From assembly GCA_014872815.1 (NCBI GenBank), contig WKFK01000003.1:1-48281 (forward strand): a DNA stretch of 48,281 bases, in the 5' to 3' direction. Positions 8,411 through 17,825 of the stretch are shown here, one piece after another (within the stretch, counting starts at the first letter, position 1; each line of letters opens with the position of its first letter). The DNA is from Paracoccaceae bacterium. GTDB taxonomy: Bacteria > Pseudomonadota > Alphaproteobacteria > Rhodobacterales > Rhodobacteraceae. The notes beneath the pieces are model-generated. The model was not told where the DNA came from. It did not search any database and saw only the letters and a program-made list of their open reading frames with translations. The translations under genes and the position numbers were made by a program.

Positions 8411-9826
8411 TCAGGCCACTTCAGCGCGGTCGTAGATGTCTTCGTAGCGGATGATATCGTCTTCGCCGAGGTAACAACCGGACTGCACCTCGATCAGATG
8501 CAGTGGCAATTTTCCGGGGTTTTCCAACCGGTGCACCGCGCCAAGTGGAATGTAGGTGCTTTCGTTTTCCGTCAGCAGTTTGACATCTTCATTCACTGTC
8601 ACCTTGGCAGAGCCGCTGACCACCACCCAGTGTTCCGCGCGATGCACGTGACTTTGCAGGGACAGCTTGGCACCCGGCTCGACCATGATCCGCTTCACTT
8701 GGAACCGATCGCCCAAAGACAGCGTTTCGTAGTAGCCCCACGGGCGGTAGCAGCGCTTAAAGCCGTCTGCTTGCGTGGCGCCTTCGGCGCGCAGCGTTTC
8801 CACAACCTGGCCGACGTTGGCACTTTCGGAGCGGTCGGCGATCAGGATGCCATCATCCGTGGCCACGGCCATGATGTTTTTGAGGCCCAGCCCCACAAGC
8901 TTCACATCCGGGTTTTCCGATTTTAGCAAACTGCCCTCACAGTCAATGGCGGTGGCATTGCCGGCGGTCACTGTGTCTTGGCTGTTTGGCACTCCAATAT
9001 CCTTGAGCGCCTGCCAGCTACCCAGATCAGACCAACCGCAGGTGAGCGGCAATGCTGCGCATTGCTGAATGTTCTCCATGATCGCATGATCAAAGGAGAT
9101 ATCCGCGCAGCGTTTGTAGGCTTCGGCGTCCAGACGCGTGAACCCGAGGTCCTCCCCGCCCAGCGCCATCGCCGCCTCTGCAGGGCCAATCAAGTCAGGC
9201 GCGTGGGTTTCAAAGGCTTTCAGAACCGTATCCACGCGGAACAGGAACATGCCTGAGTTCCAAAGCCAGTTGCCTTCCTCCAGCATCGCGGCGGCGCTGT
9301 CCTCATCAGGTTTTTCCGCAAAATGAGAGATCATCAAGGCGTCATCATTGCCGCCCTCGACGCGCAAATACCCAAAGCCTGTTGCAGGGAAATCCGGCTT
9401 GATACCCAAGGTCACGATCAGACCTTTTTGTGCCACCCGCGCCGCCTTCGCAATCACCTGGCGAAAAGTTCGATCATCGGTGATCTGATGATCGCTGGGC
9501 ACCACGAGCAGCACCTTGTCCGGTGTGTCCTTGTGTGCCAATGCCGCCGTCAAAACGGCTGGCGCAGTGTTGCGACCCTCTGGTTCCACAATCAATGCAC
9601 CGCAGGTGGCCTGCATCTCTGTCATCTGTTTCTGAGCGATGAAGCGGTAGTCCTCGCCGGTGATCACTGTTGGCTCTGCAAAACCGGGGGCCATGACACG
9701 ATCCACGGTGTGCTGAAACAGGCTTGGACCATCGAGCAGGTTGGCAAACTGCTTAGGGAAACTCTTGCGAGACACGGGCCACAGGCGGGTACCAGAACCT
9801 CCAGCGAGAATGACAGGCGTGATCAT
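8411..9826 (-). CDS. algA: Bifunctional mannose-1-phosphate guanylyltransferase / mannose-6-phosphate isomerase
   Basis: Makes GDP-mannose, the substrate of AlgD, and as a type II phosphomannose isomerase also supplies mannose 6-phosphate. The protein has 471 aa, the usual length of the bifunctional AlgA/ManC/CpsB family. The N-terminal nucleotidyltransferase signature is LAGGSGTRLWPVSR at about 7-20 followed by PKQF. The C-terminal cupin domain carries RPWGYYE, QSHVHRAEHW and the isomerase-type metal-binding histidines. AAGGATG lies just before the ATG. It is the third gene of the alg operon, about 100 bases after alg8, and is followed by a strong terminator. It is flanked by 13-bp inverted repeats. 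The family assignment is secure; involvement in this operon's polymer rather than another mannose-containing glycan is inferred from context. Confidence 0.93.
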   Translation of the reverse strand: MITPVILAGGSGTRLWPVSRKSFPKQFANLLDGPSLFQHTVDRVMAPGFAEPTVITGEDYRFIAQKQMTEMQATCGALIVEPEGRNTAPAVLTAALAHKDTPDKVLLVVPSDHQITDDRTFRQVIAKAARVAQKGLIVTLGIKPDFPATGFGYLRVEGGNDDALMISHFAEKPDEDSAAAMLEEGNWLWNSGMFLFRVDTVLKAFETHAPDLIGPAEAAMALGGEDLGFTRLDAEAYKRCADISFDHAIMENIQQCAALPLTCGWSDLGSWQALKDIGVPNSQDTVTAGNATAIDCEGSLLKSENPDVKLVGLGLKNIMAVATDDGILIADRSESANVGQVVETLRAEGATQADGFKRCYRPWGYYETLSLGDRFQVKRIMVEPGAKLSLQSHVHRAEHWVVVSGSAKVTVNEDVKLLTENESTYIPLGAVHRLENPGKLPLHLIEVQSGCYLGEDDIIRYEDIYDRAEVA

Positions 9827-9912
9827 GAAAACATCCTTTCGTTGCTTGTTGAGACCAGCCTAGCTGCGCAAATTACGTCGGCTGGTCTGTCGGAGGGGTA
9901 TGCGGGCGCGCA

Positions 9913-9925
9913 AAAGGATAGGTGC
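9913..9925. repeat. Right copy of the 13-bp inverted repeat flanking algA
   Basis: AAAGGATAGGTGC, reverse complement of 8282-8294, lies in the alg8-algA intergenic space and continues into the short palindrome AGGTGCACCT. A degenerate relative (GGATAGGAGGCACC) is at 13080-13093 upstream of alg44. Confidence 0.5.
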
Positions 9926-9928
9926 ACC

Positions 9929-11515
9929 TCAAAAGGGCAGGTCGATCAGACCCACATACAACATCAACAAGGTGAGAAACGCCGAGGTGGCCGTGATCAG
10001 TTGAAACAAGGCAAATCCATTGCGCAGCCGATCCACAAAACTTGTCCCCCCTCCGGCGCTTTGATTGCCGCGATTGGACCACTTTTGTTTGGAAAGGTGA
10101 AAGATCATGTAGATCTTCACAGACGCGTTAATCACCTGATTTAGATAGAGAATAAACGGCCACGTCATATCTGCACGACGACTGTAGCCCATCAAAAACA
10201 GGCACAGGACCACGCGGGAAAACAACACCCAGATCAGGCAATTCCAGAAGTATCCGGGGGCCACCATACTGCCCAAAACCGCCATGATCGGACTGACCAT
10301 CATGGTCCACATGGCGATGCGTTGATCCACCACACACCACCAGATGAAAAACGGCATCCGGCGTGGGCCCAAGGCAATCGCCCGACTGCCGTTGCGCAGC
10401 ATGTTTCCGGACCAGCGGCGGAAGTTCTGGATCATCCGCATCAGGCCGTTCTCTTTGATCACCTCAATGGTGTAGACTGTGGCATCCGGCACATAGGTCA
10501 TCTTCGCGCCCACACTCAGAAGGCGGTACCAGGTCGATTTGTCATCCCCCGACAAGAAACGGAACCGGCCCCAAAGCCAGTGGTTCAGGTGATCGGCCTC
10601 AATGGTGCGGATGAACTTTGGGTCCACGATATGGCGGGCACGAAATACACTCATGCGGCCAGTCAATGTGAGAACACGATTAGACAGAGCATGGCTCTGC
10701 ATCGCCAGTCGCCTCTGTGCAAAGCGCATGTCGAGCCATTTGGCGATCCATTGTGGGCCGTAACAGATCACCTCTTCGTCAGTGGTCAGCGCCTGCAGCT
10801 CCGGATCATAGGCAAACATCGACAGAGTTTTCTTGAGAACGTCATCGCCAAACAGAGCATCGCCGTCCATAAAGATCACCATGTCTTCCGGATCGGCGGC
10901 TGTGCGGCTGATGGCGCGCAGGATCAAGCCAATGGCCATGCGTTTGCCGGGTTGGTTTTGGCGTATGAACACCAGTTCGGCGAGATCATCCGGAATGTCT
11001 TGCGCGTAGGTTTCCACAAAGTCCCGGATAATCATCTCATCATAGGCGCTGCCGGTCCCGATATAGAGCGTCGTTGGAATGCGTTCGCGGCGGATCTGGC
11101 CGAGAATAGAGCCAATCACCCGCTTGGTGATAGAAGGCTCTTCATAATAGGTGGTCATTTGGATGTGCAGCCGCTTGGGGCGCCAGCCTGCCTCCCAAAG
11201 CGCGGTCGCCTGCTGGCGCATCCCCGGCCATTTGAAGCGGGCATAGATCATCGCGCGAATGGAATGGGTGAACCACCAGCCAAACCGCCACAGCCCCAAA
11301 GTGCCAAGTATAACGGTGATGTGCCTGGCGTTGGGGTCAAGGAAACGGTTCGGCACATTGGCAAGCAACCAATAGAGAAACGTAACCACCGCCATTAAGG
11401 CCAGCAGATGCGGAAAGGTCCAACGCGCCCAATAGGGTTTGATGGGAGTCTGCAAATCCCGCAAACGATTGGTCAGGTCCTTGTCAAAGGCATATTCGGA
11501 CTCTGGTTCATACAT
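9929..11515 (-). CDS. alg8: Alg8-like family 2 glycosyltransferase (mannuronan synthase catalytic subunit)
   Basis: Inner-membrane processive glycosyltransferase predicted to polymerise mannuronate from GDP-mannuronate. The protein has 528 aa. Membrane segments lie near 34-53 and 65-85, and several more between about 387 and 520. The cytoplasmic GT2 domain has the metal-binding DGD at 217-219, an acidic TTDEEV at about 244, and SGDDKSTW at 322-329. The acceptor-region sequence NFRRWSGNMLRNGSRA (364-379) is strongly like Alg8, more than like cellulose or mixed-linkage glucan synthases. I start at the ATG at 11515, which overlaps the alg44 stop (ATGTATGA, translational coupling); an in-frame TTG at 11545 is less likely. 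With alg44, algA and algD it forms the complete cytoplasmic and inner-membrane part of an alginate pathway. Confidence 0.85.
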   Translation of the reverse strand: MYEPESEYAFDKDLTNRLRDLQTPIKPYWARWTFPHLLALMAVVTFLYWLLANVPNRFLDPNARHITVILGTLGLWRFGWWFTHSIRAMIYARFKWPGMRQQATALWEAGWRPKRLHIQMTTYYEEPSITKRVIGSILGQIRRERIPTTLYIGTGSAYDEMIIRDFVETYAQDIPDDLAELVFIRQNQPGKRMAIGLILRAISRTAADPEDMVIFMDGDALFGDDVLKKTLSMFAYDPELQALTTDEEVICYGPQWIAKWLDMRFAQRRLAMQSHALSNRVLTLTGRMSVFRARHIVDPKFIRTIEADHLNHWLWGRFRFLSGDDKSTWYRLLSVGAKMTYVPDATVYTIEVIKENGLMRMIQNFRRWSGNMLRNGSRAIALGPRRMPFFIWWCVVDQRIAMWTMMVSPIMAVLGSMVAPGYFWNCLIWVLFSRVVLCLFLMGYSRRADMTWPFILYLNQVINASVKIYMIFHLSKQKWSNRGNQSAGGGTSFVDRLRNGFALFQLITATSAFLTLLMLYVGLIDLPF

Positions 11516-12932
11516 CGGACGACCACAGCGCTTGGATCTGGTCAATCACCCGCTGCGCCCAAGGGCGGCGCACTTCGAGGTTCACTGGCGCATCACGGCG
11601 CAAAGCCCCTTTGCTTTCCGCCGAACTCAAATCGCGCGGTGTCACCGTGACAATGATGCCAAACTCTCCCGGACGACGTGGATCCGCACCGGCCTGCACG
11701 TCTGTCACCACCCCGGCTATGGTCTGTTTTTCCCCAAAAGCATTGATGCCGATAGAGGCGGGCATGCCCACAAAGATCATCTCGGCAAAACGTTCACTGA
11801 CCCAGCCTTGCGCCACGCGGGGCGTATCGCTTTCAAACACCACCGCCAAATCATCATGATCATATGGTTGGCCTTTACGTACCAAAACCTCATGCACAAC
11901 ACCGTCGGTCGGCGCGCGCACGTGGCTTAGGGAGATGGCGGATTTATGCGCGTCACGTGTCGCACGCAGCCCGCGCACTTTGGCAATCTGCGCCGCCTCG
12001 ACCTCTCTCAACCTCATCATCGCAAAGGCGAAGGGATCAAGGGCAACAGCCGCCTTAGGGTTGGTCTTCAACATTGCACGCCAACGGGTCCACAGATTTT
12101 CAAACCCACGGTCCCCAACAAATCGGGCATAGATTTGCCCCATGGCTGCGGCCCGTACATCTGGTGCATCCACAGTATGATAGACGCTCAACTCCTCTAT
12201 GATTTTGCGCAGTTGGTTCAATTCTTTCTGTTCTTGGGACAGTTTGGCCCGCGCCAAATCCAACCGGCCTTGCGCCTCAGGGTTCTTGAGCCGCACCAAG
12301 ATCTGCCCCGCCACCACTGCCTCTCCAGCCTCCACTGAGATGGATTTTACAAAGCCTTCGCTGGCAGGCAGATGGTCTGCAATCGGCGCTACGATACGAC
12401 CATGCTGCACGTTGATGCGGGTGACGCTGTTGAACACAGACGCGCCAAGGATCGTGGCAACGGTCAGAGCAATCAGGCTGTAGATAAACACGTGCAAAGC
12501 CACGCGGATGGGCCGAGGCAAACGGCCCTTGATGCTGGCCTCCTTTTCCTCTTCGGTCTCTTCCATTGGAACGAGGTCCACAGGCGTGTCTAGGCTGGTG
12601 ATCACATCTTCACTGCTGGCCATCTGTCCGGACAACAAAGCGCGGTAAAACAGGGCAAGCGTTTCCCTTTGGCGGCCACTCAGACCCTCAAATTGGGCGA
12701 CTTTTTCCTCGTTGGGTTGGCTCAGGCGGACCGGGAAGCGCACATCCACACCTTGGAAAGGCACGCTCAGCACCCCAGTCTGAGGACAGTCGCCGGCCTC
12801 TTCCGGCCAATGCACCCCGGCCAAAGACCATGCCTCAATCCGCACCTGCTCCCCGGCTGGCGTCTCAAACGTCAGCGGCGCTTGCACAGTCCAGCTCATG
12901 TCAGAACCGGCGGGTTGATGGCGAATTTTCAC
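11508..12932 (-). CDS. alg44: Alg44-like co-polymerase with PilZ-like and HlyD-type domains
   Basis: Predicted partner of the Alg8-like synthase. The protein has 474 aa. A PilZ-like domain occupies about 10-110, one membrane segment about 142-166, and the rest is a periplasmic HlyD-type membrane-fusion domain with a lipoyl-like half and a coiled-coil segment (about 225-250). In Alg44, PilZ binds cyclic di-GMP through an RxxxR pair and D/N-x-S-x-x-G. Here the N-terminus has only one Arg (RHQPA) and the second motif reads AWSLAG, keeping Ser and Gly but losing the acidic residue, so ligand binding is doubtful. The GTG start at 12932 has GAGG five bases upstream; an ATG at 12899 is the alternative. 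First gene of the alg operon, overlapping alg8. Confidence 0.8.
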   Translation of the reverse strand: MKIRHQPAGSDMSWTVQAPLTFETPAGEQVRIEAWSLAGVHWPEEAGDCPQTGVLSVPFQGVDVRFPVRLSQPNEEKVAQFEGLSGRQRETLALFYRALLSGQMASSEDVITSLDTPVDLVPMEETEEEKEASIKGRLPRPIRVALHVFIYSLIALTVATILGASVFNSVTRINVQHGRIVAPIADHLPASEGFVKSISVEAGEAVVAGQILVRLKNPEAQGRLDLARAKLSQEQKELNQLRKIIEELSVYHTVDAPDVRAAAMGQIYARFVGDRGFENLWTRWRAMLKTNPKAAVALDPFAFAMMRLREVEAAQIAKVRGLRATRDAHKSAISLSHVRAPTDGVVHEVLVRKGQPYDHDDLAVVFESDTPRVAQGWVSERFAEMIFVGMPASIGINAFGEKQTIAGVVTDVQAGADPRRPGEFGIIVTVTPRDLSSAESKGALRRDAPVNLEVRRPWAQRVIDQIQALWSSDV

Positions 12933-13172
12933 AGTGACCTCGTCAGATGTTCGGGATCAAATTAAGTGAAAGCGCATTGGCTCCGGCCGCGCGGCTGTAT
13001 GGAACCTTGATAAAAAGAGAAATCAACTAACCTAAAGGTTAGGAATTCAGGCGGAGTTTTCGAAATCCGGCGCGCATTGGGATAGGAGGCACCCCGTTTG
13101 AGTAGGTTGGCCCCAAATCGGGCCTGGTGCCCGTCCATCCCCCAGAAACCCAGCACGAACCTTTCAAAGAAC
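12933..13172 (-). promoter_or_regulatory. Promoter region of the alg operon
   Basis: A 240-base gene-free stretch between alg44 and the nrd terminator. It holds an inverted repeat (13027-13042), an AT-rich segment around 13005-13030, and a degenerate copy of the algA-flanking repeat (13080-13093). I could not fix a convincing -35/-10 pair by eye. Confidence 0.5.
13027..13042. promoter_or_regulatory. Inverted-repeat operator candidate upstream of alg44
   Basis: CTAACCTAAAGGTTAG, a six-base inverted repeat CTAACC/GGTTAG with a four-base spacer, 95 bases upstream of the alg44 start. A 13/16 match occurs in the divergent promoter of the hybrid-kinase operon (3253-3268). Confidence 0.4.
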
Positions 13173-13205
13173 AAAAAACAGCCCGTGCGGTCTGCACAGG
13201 CTGTT
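13173..13205 (-). terminator. Rho-independent terminator of nrdHIEF
   Basis: On the minus strand AACAGCC-T-GTGC pairs with GCAC-G-GGCTGTT around the loop AGACC: a 12-pair stem with one G-U, followed directly by six T. It lies 35 bases after the nrdF stop. Confidence 0.85.
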
Positions 13206-13239
13206 GGTTTTGCGCTCAAAGCTAAGAGCTGTGTGCCCT

Positions 13240-16329
<3,090 letters not shown>

Positions 16330-16348
<19 letters not shown>

Positions 16349-16758
16349 AGGTTGTCCCCCAATTTGTGCAGCCCGTCTGTCACGCGGGCGATATCCGTGT
16401 CGGTGCCGGCCAGCTCCAAAGTGTAGAGCAGCGGCACGTTGCATTTTTCAGAGATGATGCGGCCCGCAAGCGCGTAGGTCGCACCGAAGTTTCGATTGCC
16501 TGTGCCGATCACGCCGCAAATGTGCGTGCGCCGTGCCGGGTCGTTGAGAAAGCGGATCACTTGTTTCGGCACCGCGCCTCGGCCCTGGCCATCCGCATAG
16601 GTCGGACACACCAAAACAAAAGGCGCATCCACCACCGGTAACGGCGCATCCGGCGCCACCGCGATACGCGTCGCAGCCCAACCAAGCCGCGTAACAAAGC
16701 GGTGCGTGTTGCCAGAAGCGGACGAGAAATAGACAAGTGCCGGATCGCGGCACACCAC
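16330..16758 (-). CDS. nrdI: NrdI flavodoxin-like protein
   Basis: Small flavoprotein of about 142 aa that delivers oxidant for assembly of the manganese cofactor in NrdF. Family-typical segments are [15 protein letters not shown] (FMN phosphate loop), [17 protein letters not shown], and [18 protein letters not shown] near the flavin. The start is probably a GTG at 16758, one base after the nrdH stop; a second GTG follows at once and a TTG at 16779 would extend it into nrdH. The gene overlaps nrdE by 19 bases. Its presence between nrdH and nrdE confirms the class Ib assignment. Confidence 0.9.
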
Positions 16759-16759
16759 G

Positions 16760-16984
16760 TTAGGAAGCCAGACGGGCAATCATGTCTGGGCGGAAGCCAG
16801 ACCAATGTTCTCCGTTGGCTTCCACAACCGGGGCTTGGCGATAACCCAGTTCGGTCACATGGGTCAGCGCGGAGGTGTCTTCGGTCAAATCCACCACGTC
16901 GTAGCTGATGCCCTTGGCATCCAGCGCGCGGGTTGTGGCAGTGCATTGTACGCAAGCGGGTTTGGAATAAACGATGATGCTCAT
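16760..16984 (-). CDS. nrdH: NrdH glutaredoxin-like electron donor
   Basis: A 74-aa thioredoxin-fold protein, the dedicated hydrogen donor of class Ib ribonucleotide reductase. The redox motif is C-V-Q-C (Cys11 and Cys14), followed by [11 protein letters not shown] and the C-terminal WSGFRPDMI segment found in NrdH. The ATG at 16984 follows AGAGGAC. The open frame continues upstream through the riboswitch without a stop, but that part does not encode NrdH sequence. First gene of the operon; the cobalamin riboswitch ends about 93 bases upstream. Confidence 0.94.
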   Translation of the reverse strand: MSIIVYSKPACVQCTATTRALDAKGISYDVVDLTEDTSALTHVTELGYRQAPVVEANGEHWSGFRPDMIARLAS

Positions 16985-17037
16985 CTGTCCTCTTTCTGTT
17001 GTCAAAGTCGAGGACGCAGTGCAAGGCAAGCCCCATT

Positions 17038-17062
17038 GCACGCCCCCGAACCCTCCGTTCGT
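17038..17062 (-). other. Leader hairpin with GGAGG loop between riboswitch and nrdH
   Basis: On the minus strand CGAAC-GGAGG-GTTCG forms a 5-bp stem. It is followed by a second potential stem, GTGCAA paired with TTGCAC around an 11-base loop (about 17019-17041). These could form the expression platform of the riboswitch, but no classical terminator is evident. Confidence 0.35.
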
Positions 17063-17077
17063 GGTCTTTTTTTGTGC

Positions 17078-17241
17078 TGACGGCAGGTCTCCTGACTCGC
17101 GGATCGATGCTTGGCTGGCCTTCCCGAAAGCAGCACTTTCAGTGGCGTGATCAACCTTGCTCACCGCTTACAGTTGCGGGGGCAGTGCCGGAATTTCACC
17201 GGCTTCCCTCTTAGCCTTCGATCAGAATCGAAGGAACCGAA
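17078..17241 (-). ncRNA. Cobalamin (B12) riboswitch controlling nrdHIEF
   Basis: Read on the minus strand, the conserved parts appear in order: a 5' stem (TTCGATTCTGATCGAA), GGGAAGCCGGTGAAATTCC, CACTGCCCCCGCAACTG, TAAGCGGTGAG, GCCACTG, GGGAAGGCC, and the B12 box AGTCAGGAGACCTGCC. This is the full adenosylcobalamin riboswitch core. It ends about 93 bases before nrdH, the first gene of the B12-independent class Ib ribonucleotide reductase. Bound cobalamin is expected to lower nrd expression; that direction is family knowledge, not visible here. The exact 5' end is approximate. Confidence 0.95.
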
Positions 17242-17244
17242 GCA

Positions 17245-17260
17245 ACACTATATTGGGTGA
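17245..17260. promoter_or_regulatory. Candidate NrdR box and promoter for the nrd leader
   Basis: ACACTATATTGGGTGA matches 13 of 16 positions of the NrdR-box pattern ACACWATATWTWGTGT. On the minus strand it contains TATAGT, a plausible -10, placing transcription start close to the riboswitch 5' end. TTGACC lies about 21 bases further upstream. A second, weaker NrdR-like site may lie at 17279-17294. Confidence 0.45.
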
Positions 17261-17825
17261 AGTAAGGGAGCGAGGTCAACATATAGATTTTGGTTGACGT
17301 GCAGATTTTACAGCGCAACGGACGAAGCGCTTGAAAATTGGGCACCTTGAAAACACATGTAACCGCTGCACGAAAATCAGGAAGCACATCTTAAAAGCAG
17401 AGCCTCCGTCCCCGCGATGCGCGATGCGGGATGCAAACTGCACGCACCCGAAATTCCGGTGGTGACTTTGGCGAAGGATATCGGCGGGGCGACAGGCGCT
17501 CCCACGTAGGTTTGGACAATGCTAGTGCTGGCCGTAATGCCACCCATCTTATGTCTAAAGATTTGGGAGACCGATGCGGAGCGGTTTTAGCAACGAACAT
17601 TTCTTGGGTGAAGAGAAGCGCGAACGTGCCTTCGCCGAGGCACTGTCACAGCTCAGCCCGAACTAGCAGGCCATTTCACTGCAAGTTGGGGGTCGGCGTC
17701 ATCACCCGGAGCCTTCTGCACGAAACCTGCACAAAAGAACCTCATCCCCTGCATGACCAAGGAGGTCGAGCTGCACTTTAGGCGTCCATTTCTGTGCCAA
17801 GAAATCAATTTTCGAGGACAGACCA
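17261..17825. other. Gene-poor stretch between nrd and the DUF4173 operon
   Basis: No gene recognised. A very short plus-strand frame at 17574-17666 (30 codons, ending EALSQLSPN) and adjacent frames read like fragments of coding sequence (for example VVTLAKDIGGATGAPT near 17460), interrupted by stops and frame changes. This may be a decayed gene, but I could not assign it to a family. The right end should contain the promoter of the DUF4173 operon. Confidence 0.35.

Noticed and set aside
8210..9857. TGAGACCA (plus strand) shortly before both algD and algA starts
   Set aside because: The 8-base match at 8210-8217 and 9850-9857 is short and at slightly different distances from the starts; chance is likely.
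9323..10144. Long plus-strand frame over algA and the end of alg8
   Set aside because: It is the antisense of two well-supported genes and shows no recognisable domain.
10322..11398. Long plus-strand frame of 358 codons
   Set aside because: It is antisense to alg8, rich in His, Pro and Arg without any domain, as expected for the shadow of a GC-rich gene.
9929..11515. Cellulose or mixed-linkage glucan synthase instead of Alg8
   Set aside because: The SGDDKSTW and RRWSGNMLRN segments and the neighbours algA, algD and alg44 fit Alg8 better. A phylogeny could still change this.
16985..17164. Upstream extension of the nrdH frame through the riboswitch
   Set aside because: The frame is open by chance; the encoded residues are the riboswitch core, and a good ribosome-binding site and NrdH N-terminus are at 16984.
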